Below are positions 1 through 5,693 of a stretch of DNA of 7,175 nucleotides, piece after piece. Source of the DNA: Candidatus Bathyarchaeota archaeon (GTDB lineage: Archaea; Thermoproteota; Bathyarchaeia; Bathyarchaeales; Bathyarchaeaceae); the NCBI GenBank assembly GCA_026014605.1, contig JAOZIC010000080.1:5618-12792 (forward strand), given 5' to 3'. Made by a program: the position numbers and the translations under genes. Each line of letters starts with the position of its first letter. Positions within the stretch are counted from its first letter, which is position 1. The notes below the pieces were generated by a model. That model was not told where the DNA came from. It searched no databases and saw nothing but the letters and a program-made list of their open reading frames with translations.

Positions 1-761
1 ACGCCAATAATCGGGTAAACTGGTATGCCCTTGCTTTTCTGTAACGCTTTGAGCTTTGATAACGCAATTTTTGACAGCAACGTTGCACAGACCAAACCGT
101 AGTTGAGTGCAGGGTCGGACCGTGCAATAAACACTCGAACATATTTTGGTTTAACTTCATTCACGTATGGTTCTACGATTTTGTCTATTTTCAGAAGGCT
201 GTTCATGTCTTCGATTAACGGAATTAGTTCGATGCTGCTTGGTTTAACTGCGCCGACCCAGTCTTTGACTTTGGTTGAGCCGTCTAAACTTATGTCTTCG
301 ACTCCAACTATGGCTTTTTTGTAGTAGTTATGCAAACAAACTAGCTCGGAGCTTTCGGTGGTGAACGGAAGTATAACCTCAAAAATTGGGTTAACTTCCC
401 GTTTGTAAAAAGTTGAAGCAACATCAGAGCTAACCGCAATATTTTGAAGTGTTTCAACCACAATTTTTCGTTCAGCAACTTCTACTCTTGGGTTTGGAAT
501 ACGGTAAGTAAGAAACACGTCTTTTCCAAGCACGTTTTCTTTAAAATAATCTCCATGCGAAGTCAACAACTTACGGATGACCCTGATGTCGGTGTCTTTT
601 CCTTCAGAATCCCACATAACCTCTTGGCAGCCAAGCTCGTTATATGCGTAATATGCTTCGTAGACCTCGGCATCGCCTTGAATCACTTTTTCGGTTTGCC
701 ACAAAGGCGCACAAGCGTTGTCTGGGTGTTGCGTAGACATTGTTCGCGGGATTTTTCGCAT
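1..761 (-). CDS. ppcA: Archaeal-type phosphoenolpyruvate carboxylase, N-terminal part (runs off left edge)
   Basis: Carboxylates phosphoenolpyruvate with bicarbonate to oxaloacetate, an anaplerotic cytosolic reaction. I translated it by hand; 253 whole codons are visible and the frame stays open at base 1, so roughly half of a family member of about 500 residues is present. Hallmarks of the short archaeal class (PEPCase type 2) are MSTQHPDN (residues 8-15), YEAYYAYNELGCQEVMWD (34-51), the segment LTYRIPNPRVE (84-94) and ARSDPALNYG (213-222). The start is taken as ATG at 761 because an in-frame TGA lies three codons further upstream, and because from memory family members often have a short basic-proline segment (here MRKIPRT) before MSTQHPDN. 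An internal ATG at 740 is the alternative. The Shine-Dalgarno site is weak. A TATA-like box lies near 796-802. The catalytic C-terminal half is outside the window and cannot be checked. Confidence 0.93.
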   Translation of the reverse strand, partial: MRKIPRTMSTQHPDNACAPLWQTEKVIQGDAEVYEAYYAYNELGCQEVMWDSEGKDTDIRVIRKLLTSHGDYFKENVLGKDVFLTYRIPNPRVEVAERKIVVETLQNIAVSSDVASTFYKREVNPIFEVILPFTTESSELVCLHNYYKKAIVGVEDISLDGSTKVKDWVGAVKPSSIELIPLIEDMNSLLKIDKIVEPYVNEVKPKYVRVFIARSDPALNYGLVCATLLSKIALSKLKALQKSKGIPVYPIIG

Positions 762-794
762 GATTTTTCACAAATAGCCGTATGTAACACGCAA

Positions 795-803
795 GTTAAA
801 AGC
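795..803 (-). promoter_or_regulatory. TATA-like box for the PEP carboxylase gene
   Basis: On the minus strand this reads GCTTTTAAC, centred about 38 bp upstream of the ATG at 761. Archaeal spacing would place the transcript start near 773, giving a leader of about 12 nt. It lies just downstream of the T-run that ends the FAS1 transcript. It was recognised by eye only. Confidence 0.45.
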
Positions 804-826
804 CGTTACTCTCAAGTTCTGAAAAC

Positions 827-858
827 AAAAAAAATTGGGGGACACCAGAAAAATCTGG
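827..858 (-). terminator. Hairpin and T8 tract after the FAS1 gene
   Basis: On the minus strand, 14 nt after the FAS1 stop, CCAGA and TCTGG (845-858) can form a 5-bp stem around a short T loop. A run of eight T follows at 834-827. Archaeal termination relies mainly on the T tract, so this is a credible end for the FAS1 transcript and separates it from the PEP carboxylase gene. Confidence 0.55.
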
Positions 859-871
859 CATATTTTTGTGG

Positions 872-1276
872 TTACATTCTTGGCATCAAAACTTTGTCGA
901 TAACGTGAATCACACCGTTTGAGCACCGAATGTCCTTTTGGATTACTCGGGCGTCTCCGACCATGACTCCTCGTGAAGCATCGATTGACAGGTCTTGTCC
1001 TTGGACTGTTCGGGCAGAATGAAGACTAGACACGTCCGAAGACGAAATCCTTCCATTCACCACATGGTACGTTAAAACAGAACGTAGTTTCTTTTTGTCT
1101 CTGAGCAAATCTTGCAGTTGCCGTGAAGGGATTTTTGAAAAAGCAGCATCGTTAGGCGCAAAAACAGTAAACGGTCCCGGACCACTTAGTGTATCAACAA
1201 GACCCGCGGCTTTGATTGCGTTTACCAGATTCTTAAAAGAACCTGCAGCCGTAGCTGTTTCTACAATATTCTTCAT
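872..1276 (-). CDS. Single-domain fasciclin (FAS1) protein, apparently cytosolic
   Basis: This 134-residue protein is essentially one FAS1 domain. It shows the H1 box FTVFAPNDAAF (36-46), the central Tyr-His pair within TYHVVNGR (69-76), and the H2 box GVIHVIDKVLMP (121-132). FAS1 domains are usually extracellular adhesion or binding modules with no enzymatic role. This copy has no signal peptide, membrane segment or lipobox, so an internal location is inferred, unlike the classical family. The start is secure: GGAGGTGA lies at 1288-1281, four bases before the ATG. The gene sits upstream of the PEP carboxylase gene on the same strand, but a T-run terminator and a separate TATA box lie between them, so co-transcription is doubtful. 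Small FAS1 proteins of this kind occur in bacteria and archaea; the ligand is unknown. Confidence 0.9.
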   Translation of the reverse strand: MKNIVETATAAGSFKNLVNAIKAAGLVDTLSGPGPFTVFAPNDAAFSKIPSRQLQDLLRDKKKLRSVLTYHVVNGRISSSDVSSLHSARTVQGQDLSIDASRGVMVGDARVIQKDIRCSNGVIHVIDKVLMPRM

Positions 1277-1280
1277 ACTC

Positions 1281-1290
1281 TCACCTCCCC
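1281..1290 (-). promoter_or_regulatory. Strong Shine-Dalgarno site of the FAS1 gene
   Basis: The minus strand reads GGGGAGGTGA, a near-complete complement of the 16S rRNA 3' end, ending four bases before the ATG at 1276. It is one of the two best ribosome binding sites in the window, the other being that of queT. It fixes the FAS1 start and suggests high translation. Confidence 0.85.
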
Positions 1291-1332
1291 CTAAAACTCG
1301 AAAATAAGGTAACTATTACTTGAGCTAACCGT

Positions 1333-1342
1333 CAAATATGTG
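1333..1342 (-). promoter_or_regulatory. TATA-like box for the FAS1 gene
   Basis: The minus strand reads CACATATTTG, centred about 61 bp before the ATG. A start about 26 bp downstream, near 1311, would leave a leader of about 35 nt that includes the Shine-Dalgarno site. A closer AT-rich stretch near 1302 would put the start past that site, so it is less likely. Confidence 0.35.
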
Positions 1343-1349
1343 TTTTCAA

Positions 1350-1362
1350 CCAAAAAATTTGG
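1350..1362 (-). terminator. T-run terminator after the HExxH gene
   Basis: On the minus strand, 16 nt after the stop at 1379, CCAAATTTTTTGG contains a T6 run within a small imperfect palindrome. It is a plausible archaeal T-tract terminator, judged by eye. Confidence 0.4.
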
Positions 1363-1378
1363 CGATTAGTCTACTTTT

Positions 1379-1732
1379 TTAATCCGAATACTCTGGAAAG
1401 AAATTAACCTTAACCATCCAGCAGTTCGAAAGAAACTGCGGCATGTTCAAACGCCCCCGTTTCTTTTCTTCAGATGTCAGTAAATGAGCTACTTTTACCA
1501 ACGCTTTGTCGTTGACGAAGTGCCCTAGCTTTTGTATTCTGGTTGGCAAAAAGTTGGCGACGTAGTGTATGAGTTCGTGTATGAAAACTATTTTTTTGAA
1601 CCAAGAAGAGAAATCTTCCGCCACACCGATTATCCCGCGATACTCAAAACCAGCTGCACCGATGTCTTTGCTTTCGCTTTGCATTACTATTGGCGGAAAG
1701 AATACCATTGCATCGTTGACTTTGATTTTCAT
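1379..1732 (-). CDS. Small HExxH-motif protein, putative zinc metallopeptidase
   Basis: I do not recognise the family. From the ATG at 1732 the protein has 117 residues and no signal peptide or clear membrane helix. The key feature is IHELIHYV with HELIH at 52-56, the zinc-binding and catalytic signature of many metallopeptidases. A third ligand is not certain: His71, Asp75 and Glu88/Glu89 follow, but there is no metzincin HExxHxxGxxH. The N-terminal half (FEYRGIIGVAED, 29-40) may supply a strand above the active site. The ATG at 1732 is preferred over an in-frame GTG at 1765: GTGGGAG precedes it, and the TATA box at 1780-1789 predicts a transcript start near 1758, downstream of that GTG. The gene is divergent from the oxidoreductase gene at 2007. 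It could also be a substrate-binding pseudoenzyme. The gene call is good; function is only motif-based. Confidence 0.75.
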   Translation of the reverse strand: MKIKVNDAMVFFPPIVMQSESKDIGAAGFEYRGIIGVAEDFSSWFKKIVFIHELIHYVANFLPTRIQKLGHFVNDKALVKVAHLLTSEEKKRGRLNMPQFLSNCWMVKVNFFPEYSD

Positions 1733-1779
1733 TGTTTCTCCCACTTGCAGCTGAAGGATAACCACAAAAAATACAGCTT

Positions 1780-1790
1780 CTTATAAATAT
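1780..1790 (-). promoter_or_regulatory. TATA box for the HExxH gene
   Basis: The minus strand reads ATATTTATAAG, among the clearest TATA boxes in the window. It is centred about 52 bp before the ATG at 1732, so the leader would be about 26 nt and include GTGGGAG. This placement argues against the GTG start at 1765. Confidence 0.55.
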
Positions 1791-1900
1791 GCCGAAAAAC
1801 TTCAACATTCACGGTCAAAAAATTATGTAAACAATGTTTCTTTTCTGTAACATCACATTAACTACAAAATAATGCACTTACAAAAGATTTGCATTTTTGA

Positions 1901-1931
1901 AACAACTCATATGTGAACAACTTCATATGTG
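1901..1931 (+). repeat. Tandem 15/16-bp direct repeat, candidate operator
   Basis: AACAACTCATATGTG (1901-1915) is followed without a gap by AACAACTTCATATGTG (1916-1931). The copies are identical apart from one inserted T, and each contains the palindrome CATATG. The pair sits just upstream of the TATA-like element of the oxidoreductase gene at 2007, in the divergent intergenic region. It could be a regulator site used twice on one helix face (about 1.5 turns apart) or a simple tandem slippage product. Confidence 0.6.
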
Positions 1932-1956
1932 CATGTTTTACATATTAATGAGATAC

Positions 1957-1968
1957 TCTTTTTTATTA
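1957..1968 (+). promoter_or_regulatory. TATA-like box for the Gfo/Idh/MocA gene
   Basis: The T-rich element TTTTTTATTAG lies about 45 bp before the ATG at 2007. A start near 1988 would give a leader of about 20 nt holding GGAG at 1994-1997. A second candidate, ACATATTAATG at 1940-1950, would give a longer leader. Confidence 0.4.
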
Positions 1969-2006
1969 GAACGACTTTATGGAAGAAAACATCGGAGAAC
2001 CAAAAA

Positions 2007-3074
2007 ATGAACGTTGGAGTAGTCGGCTGCGGATTTATTTCAGGAATACACGTCAACGCATGGCGAGATGTAGGATTAACAGTAACCGCCGCATGTGACC
2101 TAAACGAAAAAGCCGCTATCGAATTCACAAAAGACTGGAAAATTCCCAAACACTACACCAGCTTAACTGAAATGCTCAAAAACGAGGACCTGTTCGCAAT
2201 TTCAGTTTGTGTTCCCCCACGGTTCCATGCAGACGTTGCAATACAAGCCTTAGAAGCGGGCTGCAACATCGTTGTAGAAAAACCGTTCACAGTAAACACT
2301 GGAGAAGCAAAAAAACTGTTGGCTACACTCGAAAAATCGACGGGCAAAATGACCATAATTCACAGCCAACTATACGAACACTCAATTTACAGTGCCATGA
2401 AAAAAGTCAAAGCAGGAGAAATCGGACAAGTCGTAGGCATGGACGTAACCGTGCTGCACAGCCCAGACGAAATCATGGCAGGTGACAAAAACCACTGGTG
2501 CCACAAACTCGCAGGCGGCAGATTCGGCGAAAACCTGCCACACCCGATATATCTTCTTCAAGCGTTTTTGGGTAAACTGGACATAAAATCTGTGTTAACC
2601 GACAAACTCGGCAACAACGATTGGATGCCCATTGACGAGTTGCGCGTAATTTTAGAATCTGGAAAAAACAAGTTCGGAACAATACACATCAGCTTTAACG
2701 CTCCAGGACACGACCGAACAGTCGTCAGCGCCAGCATCTACGGCACAGGAGGAACAATCCACGCCGACATATACCCCGTAAGCACCTTGTTTGTTTCAAA
2801 GCCCGGACGCGGAATACTGCATTTTGGCAACGTTGCGCAACAAGCAAAAATTTGGGGCGCATACATAAAAAACATCATAACCAAACGCAAAACCCCCCGC
2901 TACTACAGCATTTCTCATGCCCGAATCATCAAAGCGTTTGTGGAAAGCCTGTCAGGAAACGGCTCACCGCTGGTAACGCCTGAGATGGGCTACGAAAACA
3001 TCAAAGTGGTTGAAGAAATCTGCAAAATAATTGACGAAAAACGTGTCCCCAAAAAGGAAAAACCAGTTTCCTAA
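2007..3074 (+). CDS. Gfo/Idh/MocA-family NAD(P)-dependent oxidoreductase
   Basis: This 355-residue cytosolic enzyme belongs to the family that oxidises or reduces sugars, inositols and related polyols. The Rossmann fold opens with VGVVGCGFISG (3-13), the Gly-x-Gly-x-x-x type nucleotide loop. Acidic Asp31 after the second strand suggests NAD rather than NADP. VVEKPFTVN (89-97) is the family's EKP signature, with Lys92 expected in catalysis. GENLPHPIYLL (174-184) carries His179 at the usual catalytic histidine position. The length matches the family. The ATG at 2007 is chosen because GGAG lies 9 bases upstream and the nucleotide loop begins immediately. An in-frame ATG at 1929 would add a non-homologous-looking 26-residue leader and overlap the promoter. 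The gene converges with the dehydrogenase gene at 3147. The substrate cannot be read from the sequence, and no sugar-pathway neighbour is present. Confidence 0.93.
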   Translation: MNVGVVGCGFISGIHVNAWRDVGLTVTAACDLNEKAAIEFTKDWKIPKHYTSLTEMLKNEDLFAISVCVPPRFHADVAIQALEAGCNIVVEKPFTVNTGEAKKLLATLEKSTGKMTIIHSQLYEHSIYSAMKKVKAGEIGQVVGMDVTVLHSPDEIMAGDKNHWCHKLAGGRFGENLPHPIYLLQAFLGKLDIKSVLTDKLGNNDWMPIDELRVILESGKNKFGTIHISFNAPGHDRTVVSASIYGTGGTIHADIYPVSTLFVSKPGRGILHFGNVAQQAKIWGAYIKNIITKRKTPRYYSISHARIIKAFVESLSGNGSPLVTPEMGYENIKVVEEICKIIDEKRVPKKEKPVS

Positions 3075-3086
3075 AAAAGTTAGGTC

Positions 3087-3134
3087 TTTATTTTTGGCTA
3101 CAAAAAAGTAAGAAATGGGTAACAAAATGTTACC
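3087..3134. terminator. Bidirectional terminator between convergent genes
   Basis: The 72-bp gap between two convergent genes holds a perfect 7-bp hairpin (GGTAACA/TGTTACC with a 3-nt loop, 3118-3134). On the minus strand it is followed by a T6 run at 3107-3102, ending the dehydrogenase transcript. On the plus strand the oxidoreductase transcript meets its own T run at 3087-3095 first. The layout fits termination from both sides. Confidence 0.7.
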
Positions 3135-3146
3135 TTGTATAGTTTT

Positions 3147-4250
3147 CTAGAGTTGCCGAACCTTTTTGGCTATTTCATCGCCCACTTCGGTGGTTGTTGC
3201 GTTTCCACCTAGGTCGCGCGGCAAAACTTTTGCTTCTTCTAAAAGTAAATCTACTGCTTTGTCCATCTTGTCGGCAGCTTCTTTTGCGGCTTTGTCGTTG
3301 CGTGTCTGGGCTAGCCAATCAAGAAGCATCTTTGCAGAAAGAATAGTAGCTATTGGGTTTGCAACGTTTTGACCATAATATTTTGGTGCACTGCCGTGAA
3401 TTGGTCTGAACATTCCATGTTTGTCGCCGATTTCTGCGCTTGGTGCGATGCCAAGTCCGCCTTGGAACGGTGAAACTAGGTCTGAGATTATGTCCCCGAA
3501 CATGTTTGTTGTAACAACCACGTCGTAGTATTCTGGTTGCCTAATAGCCCACTGCGCCCACGCGTCAATGAGTGCGTAGTCTTTTTCGATGTCTGGGTAA
3601 TCTTTGGCAACTTCGTCAAAAACTTCCCTGAACAACGCACAACTTTTCAGCACTGTGCTTTTGTCCACAATGGTTACTCGTTTCTTTCCGTCTGCTGGTG
3701 CTCCTTTGGTTTTTGCTCTGCAAAGCTCGAACGCGTATTTTATGATTCTTTCTGATGCTTTTCGTGTAACAATTTTTACGTCGATTGCTACTTCGGTTTG
3801 TTCTGCACGTTCAAGTGCGCCTCTGATGGGTGTGTAGAGGTCTTCTGTTCCTTCTCTTACTATTACCATGTCGATGTCGCCTGCCTTTTTGTTTGCGAGT
3901 GGGCAGGTAACGTTTGCTCTTAGTTTAGATGGTCTGACGTTGGCGTATAGGTCAAGTTTTTGTCTTAAAATTCTGTGAACATAAACGATGTGTTCAAAAC
4001 CTGCTACTCCCGGCATTCCCACAGCACCAAACAAGATAGCGTCTGAAGCTTTGCATGCAGGGTATGCTTCGTCTGGCCATGCTTTTCCTGTTTTTTGGAA
4101 GTATTCAAAGCCACATTCGTATTCTGTAAATTCTAAGTTCAAACCATTTACTGATTCTTGAGCAGCTTTTAGTACCTTAACTGCTTCTGGAATCACTTCT
4201 TTACTTATGCCGTCTCCAAGTAAAACAACAATGTCATATTTTTCGGGCAT
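3147..4250 (-). CDS. Isocitrate/isopropylmalate-type beta-decarboxylating dehydrogenase
   Basis: This 367-residue cytosolic enzyme oxidatively decarboxylates a 2-hydroxy-3-carboxy acid using NAD(P) and a divalent metal. Visible motifs are GDGI (12-15), LRQKLDLYANVRP with substrate arginines 96 and 106, VREGTEDLY (131-139) with Arg132 and catalytic Tyr139, VDKSTVL with Lys197, Asp229, and MFGDIISDL with metal ligands Asp253 and Asp257. The loop HGSAPKYYGQ (285-294) has Lys290-Tyr291 where 3-isopropylmalate dehydrogenase has Asp-Ile; the same Lys-Tyr pair gives E. coli isocitrate dehydrogenase its NADP preference. The substrate loop VYVHRILRQ lacks the Leu-Leu of LeuB and has an arginine where homoisocitrate dehydrogenases place one. 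Isocitrate or homoisocitrate dehydrogenase is therefore as likely as LeuB, and no symbol is given. No leuA/C/D neighbours are present. A TATA box at 4287-4295 supports the ATG at 4250. Confidence 0.92.
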   Translation of the reverse strand: MPEKYDIVVLLGDGISKEVIPEAVKVLKAAQESVNGLNLEFTEYECGFEYFQKTGKAWPDEAYPACKASDAILFGAVGMPGVAGFEHIVYVHRILRQKLDLYANVRPSKLRANVTCPLANKKAGDIDMVIVREGTEDLYTPIRGALERAEQTEVAIDVKIVTRKASERIIKYAFELCRAKTKGAPADGKKRVTIVDKSTVLKSCALFREVFDEVAKDYPDIEKDYALIDAWAQWAIRQPEYYDVVVTTNMFGDIISDLVSPFQGGLGIAPSAEIGDKHGMFRPIHGSAPKYYGQNVANPIATILSAKMLLDWLAQTRNDKAAKEAADKMDKAVDLLLEEAKVLPRDLGGNATTTEVGDEIAKKVRQL

Positions 4251-4286
4251 TTACTTTCATCTCGTGTATTTTGAATTGTAACGGTT

Positions 4287-4295
4287 CTATATAAT
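4287..4295 (-). promoter_or_regulatory. TATA box for the beta-decarboxylating dehydrogenase gene
   Basis: The minus strand reads ATTATATAG, centred about 41 bp before the ATG at 4250. The predicted start near 4265 leaves a short leader of about 15 nt without a strong Shine-Dalgarno site. Confidence 0.55.
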
Positions 4296-4318
4296 CTCAA
4301 GGACTCTTTCAAAAATCT

Positions 4319-4355
4319 ACCTGTTAACATTAAGGTAACTCGGTACACAACAGGT
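4319..4355 (-). terminator. Inverted repeat downstream of the coiled-coil gene, possible terminator
   Basis: ACCTGTT (4355-4349 on the minus strand) and AACAGGT (4325-4319) form a perfect 7-bp stem around a 23-nt loop. A T5 run follows at 4315-4311. It lies 54 nt after the stop of the coiled-coil gene and about 25 bp before the TATA box of the next gene, so it could end the first transcript or act as a regulatory site. The long loop makes a simple terminator uncertain. Confidence 0.35.
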
Positions 4356-4409
4356 TTGTGCAGTTAATGCTGTGCTTTTACTAAACTTAATACAATGTCT
4401 TTTGTTCAG

Positions 4410-5009
4410 TTAGGGCTTCTTTGAGATTTCTTTAATCTGTCGTGTAGCAATAACGGCAACAGCCGCCGCAATTATCGCCAAAGCAAGTGTTATAATTATT
4501 ACAATTTTCAAAAGCCCAATATTTGCTTCAAGTTCTTCTTTGGTGGCGTTTAGTTCATCCGTGGTTATCGCGTTTTCATTTAATGCATTCAGGTCTGTTT
4601 GAAGGTCTTGAACCGCTTCGGTCAAATCTTCTAAATCTGAAGCTGTTGCAGCTGTGGCGTTAAGAGCAATTACTTTGTATTGCATCTCTGTCACAACGTC
4701 TTTGAGGGTGTCTATTACCGAATTCAAAGCAGCTATGTCTGCCGTGGTTGCGGTTGTCACACTAAGAGACTGCAACATGTCCTGCATGTTGTTAGTGGCG
4801 GTTGCCAACAAATTCAGTGCTGCGTTAACATCTGTTATGTTTGTTGTTATGTTGTCTATTTTTTCGTTTAGTTCTTCCAAAGAAGCAATAACGTCGTCAA
4901 GAGTGGTTTGAGCTTGAACCGTTAACGTGTTGATTGACAAAGTAGCTGTTAGAACCAATAAGGCAACGAAAACTGTTGCCGCAACTTTAGACGAACCTTT
5001 AGTGTGCAT
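4410..5009 (-). CDS. Exported, C-terminally anchored coiled-coil protein (S-layer stalk-like)
   Basis: This 199-residue protein is not assigned to a named family. Residues 1-33 form a signal peptide: Lys4/Lys8, a hydrophobic core (10-30), and a likely cut after VQA at 33. Residues 35-160 are Leu/Ile/Val-spaced, rich in Asp, Glu, Asn and Thr, as in a long coiled coil, with three loosely repeated blocks each opened by a Thr-rich patch (TTATTAD, ATAATASD, ENAITTDE). A hydrophobic helix (166-188) precedes the basic tail RQIKEISKKP. The expected topology is a coiled-coil rod outside and the tail inside. Four N-glycosylation sequons (Asn53, 57, 117, 154) all lie in the external part. This architecture recalls the membrane-anchored stalk subunit of archaeal S-layers such as SlaB, though it is shorter. 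There are no cysteines or enzymatic motifs. A GAGGG stretch precedes the ATG at 5009. The gene call is strong; the role is inferred. Confidence 0.82.
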   Translation of the reverse strand: MHTKGSSKVAATVFVALLVLTATLSINTLTVQAQTTLDDVIASLEELNEKIDNITTNITDVNAALNLLATATNNMQDMLQSLSVTTATTADIAALNSVIDTLKDVVTEMQYKVIALNATAATASDLEDLTEAVQDLQTDLNALNENAITTDELNATKEELEANIGLLKIVIIITLALAIIAAAVAVIATRQIKEISKKP

Positions 5010-5102
5010 TTTTGTTTCCCTCTTAACGGACTATAACCTCTTTATGTTCACATACCGTTCAAAACATTTACGCATAAACCAAATATGTTTGAAACCTTTG
5101 TT

Positions 5103-5600
5103 CTATAACTCGTTTCTTCTTTGTTGTAACAATTTTTTGGCTAACTCTCGAGCATGTTCAGAATAAATTAAACCAACAATTTCGTCCCAATCAAAGTTCG
5201 GTTTCTGGTTGTAGTGACCAAACTCTTCAGGCGAAAACATCACAAGCTTGTCTGAATCATACAAAATCTTGAACACAGTAGAAGGGTTATCAGGGTGGTC
5301 ATGGTGTGTACGAACAATTTCGCAGACAGTATCAACAAAACTTTGGTCATACCCCAGCTTCTTTAGGATAGACGCAGCGATTTGTGGGCCATCTCTGTAT
5401 TGTTTTTCGATAGTACTTCCGCCAATATCGTGCATGATTATGGAACAAAAAATCAGCTCTTCCAAATCTTTGGGTATGTCAAAGTTTTTTATCGCTAACT
5501 CAAAGACCCTTCTGGTGTGAGGCATACCAAAATCGTTTTTCTTCAAGTAAGGCTCTGCAAGTTTGAACACTGTTTCGCAGTCCATTTTGTTCCCTACCAT
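5103..5600 (-). CDS. HD-domain phosphohydrolase
   Basis: This 165-residue cytosolic protein is a stand-alone HD domain. The metal-binding set is visible: His28 in PHTRRV, the His57-Asp58 doublet in IMHDIGG (55-61), His99-His100-Asp101 in THHDHPD, and a distal Asp117 in YDSDKL (114-119). Small HD proteins hydrolyse phosphomonoester or phosphodiester bonds, often of nucleotides; the substrate is not readable here. All metal positions look intact, so it is probably active. Two starts are possible: ATG at 5600, or ATG at 5585, which has GGTAGGG just upstream and still keeps the whole domain. The longer form is given. It follows queT by 91 bp with a separate TATA-like element (5633-5640), so it need not be in the queT operon, although a nucleotide phosphatase near a 7-deazaguanine transporter is suggestive. 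Confidence 0.9.
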   Translation of the reverse strand: MVGNKMDCETVFKLAEPYLKKNDFGMPHTRRVFELAIKNFDIPKDLEELIFCSIIMHDIGGSTIEKQYRDGPQIAASILKKLGYDQSFVDTVCEIVRTHHDHPDNPSTVFKILYDSDKLVMFSPEEFGHYNQKPNFDWDEIVGLIYSEHARELAKKLLQQRRNEL

Positions 5601-5632
5601 TTTCTTTGTAACAGCGTCTAATATTCTGTTTT

Positions 5633-5640
5633 GTTTTTAA
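5633..5640 (-). promoter_or_regulatory. TATA-like box for the HD-domain gene
   Basis: The minus strand reads TTAAAAAC, centred about 36 bp before the ATG at 5600. A second AT-rich element, GAATATTAG near 5618-5626, would fit the internal ATG at 5585 better, so the two starts cannot be separated on this basis. Confidence 0.35.
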
Positions 5641-5663
5641 CGTTGCTTTTTGATAGCGATTAC

Positions 5664-5693
5664 TTGCTGTCAGCAAACCTGTTGTTGCAGGTT
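5664..5693 (-). other. Two abutting hairpins at the 3' end of queT
   Basis: On the minus strand AACCTG/CAGGTT (5693-5676, 6-nt loop) overlaps the queT stop codon. It is followed directly by TTGCT/AGCAA (5676-5664, 3-nt loop). No T tract follows, so it does not look like an ordinary terminator. It may stabilise the 3' end of the mRNA or slow the polymerase before the HD gene promoter. Confidence 0.4.

Noticed and set aside
1..740. Starting PEP carboxylase at the ATG at 740
   Set aside because: An in-frame ATG at 761 adds MRKIPRT, a segment like those I recall before MSTQHPDN in archaeal relatives, and an in-frame stop lies just upstream of it.
444..908. Plus-strand open frame of 154 codons
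   Set aside because: It lies mostly opposite the PEP carboxylase gene, whose minus-strand translation is clearly homologous. The plus-strand product has no recognisable domain, and the frame spans the FAS1 terminator.
1379..1765. Extending the HExxH gene to the GTG at 1765
   Set aside because: The TATA box at 1780-1790 predicts a transcript start downstream of that GTG, and the ATG at 1732 has a GGGAG-containing leader.
1766..2006. Small unlisted gene or RNA in the longest intergenic stretch
   Set aside because: It is AT-rich, contains the two divergent promoters and the tandem repeat, and shows no coding frame with a ribosome binding site and no stable long stem.
1929..3074. Extending the oxidoreductase to the ATG at 1929
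   Set aside because: The extra 26 residues precede the nucleotide-binding strand, do not resemble the family, and overlap the tandem repeat and TATA element. ATG 2007 has GGAG upstream.
1308..4340. Shared 9-mer AAGGTAACT near 1306 and 4332
   Set aside because: It lies at different positions relative to the two neighbouring promoters, has no flanking similarity, and a 9-mer match in 7 kb of AT-rich DNA is not surprising.
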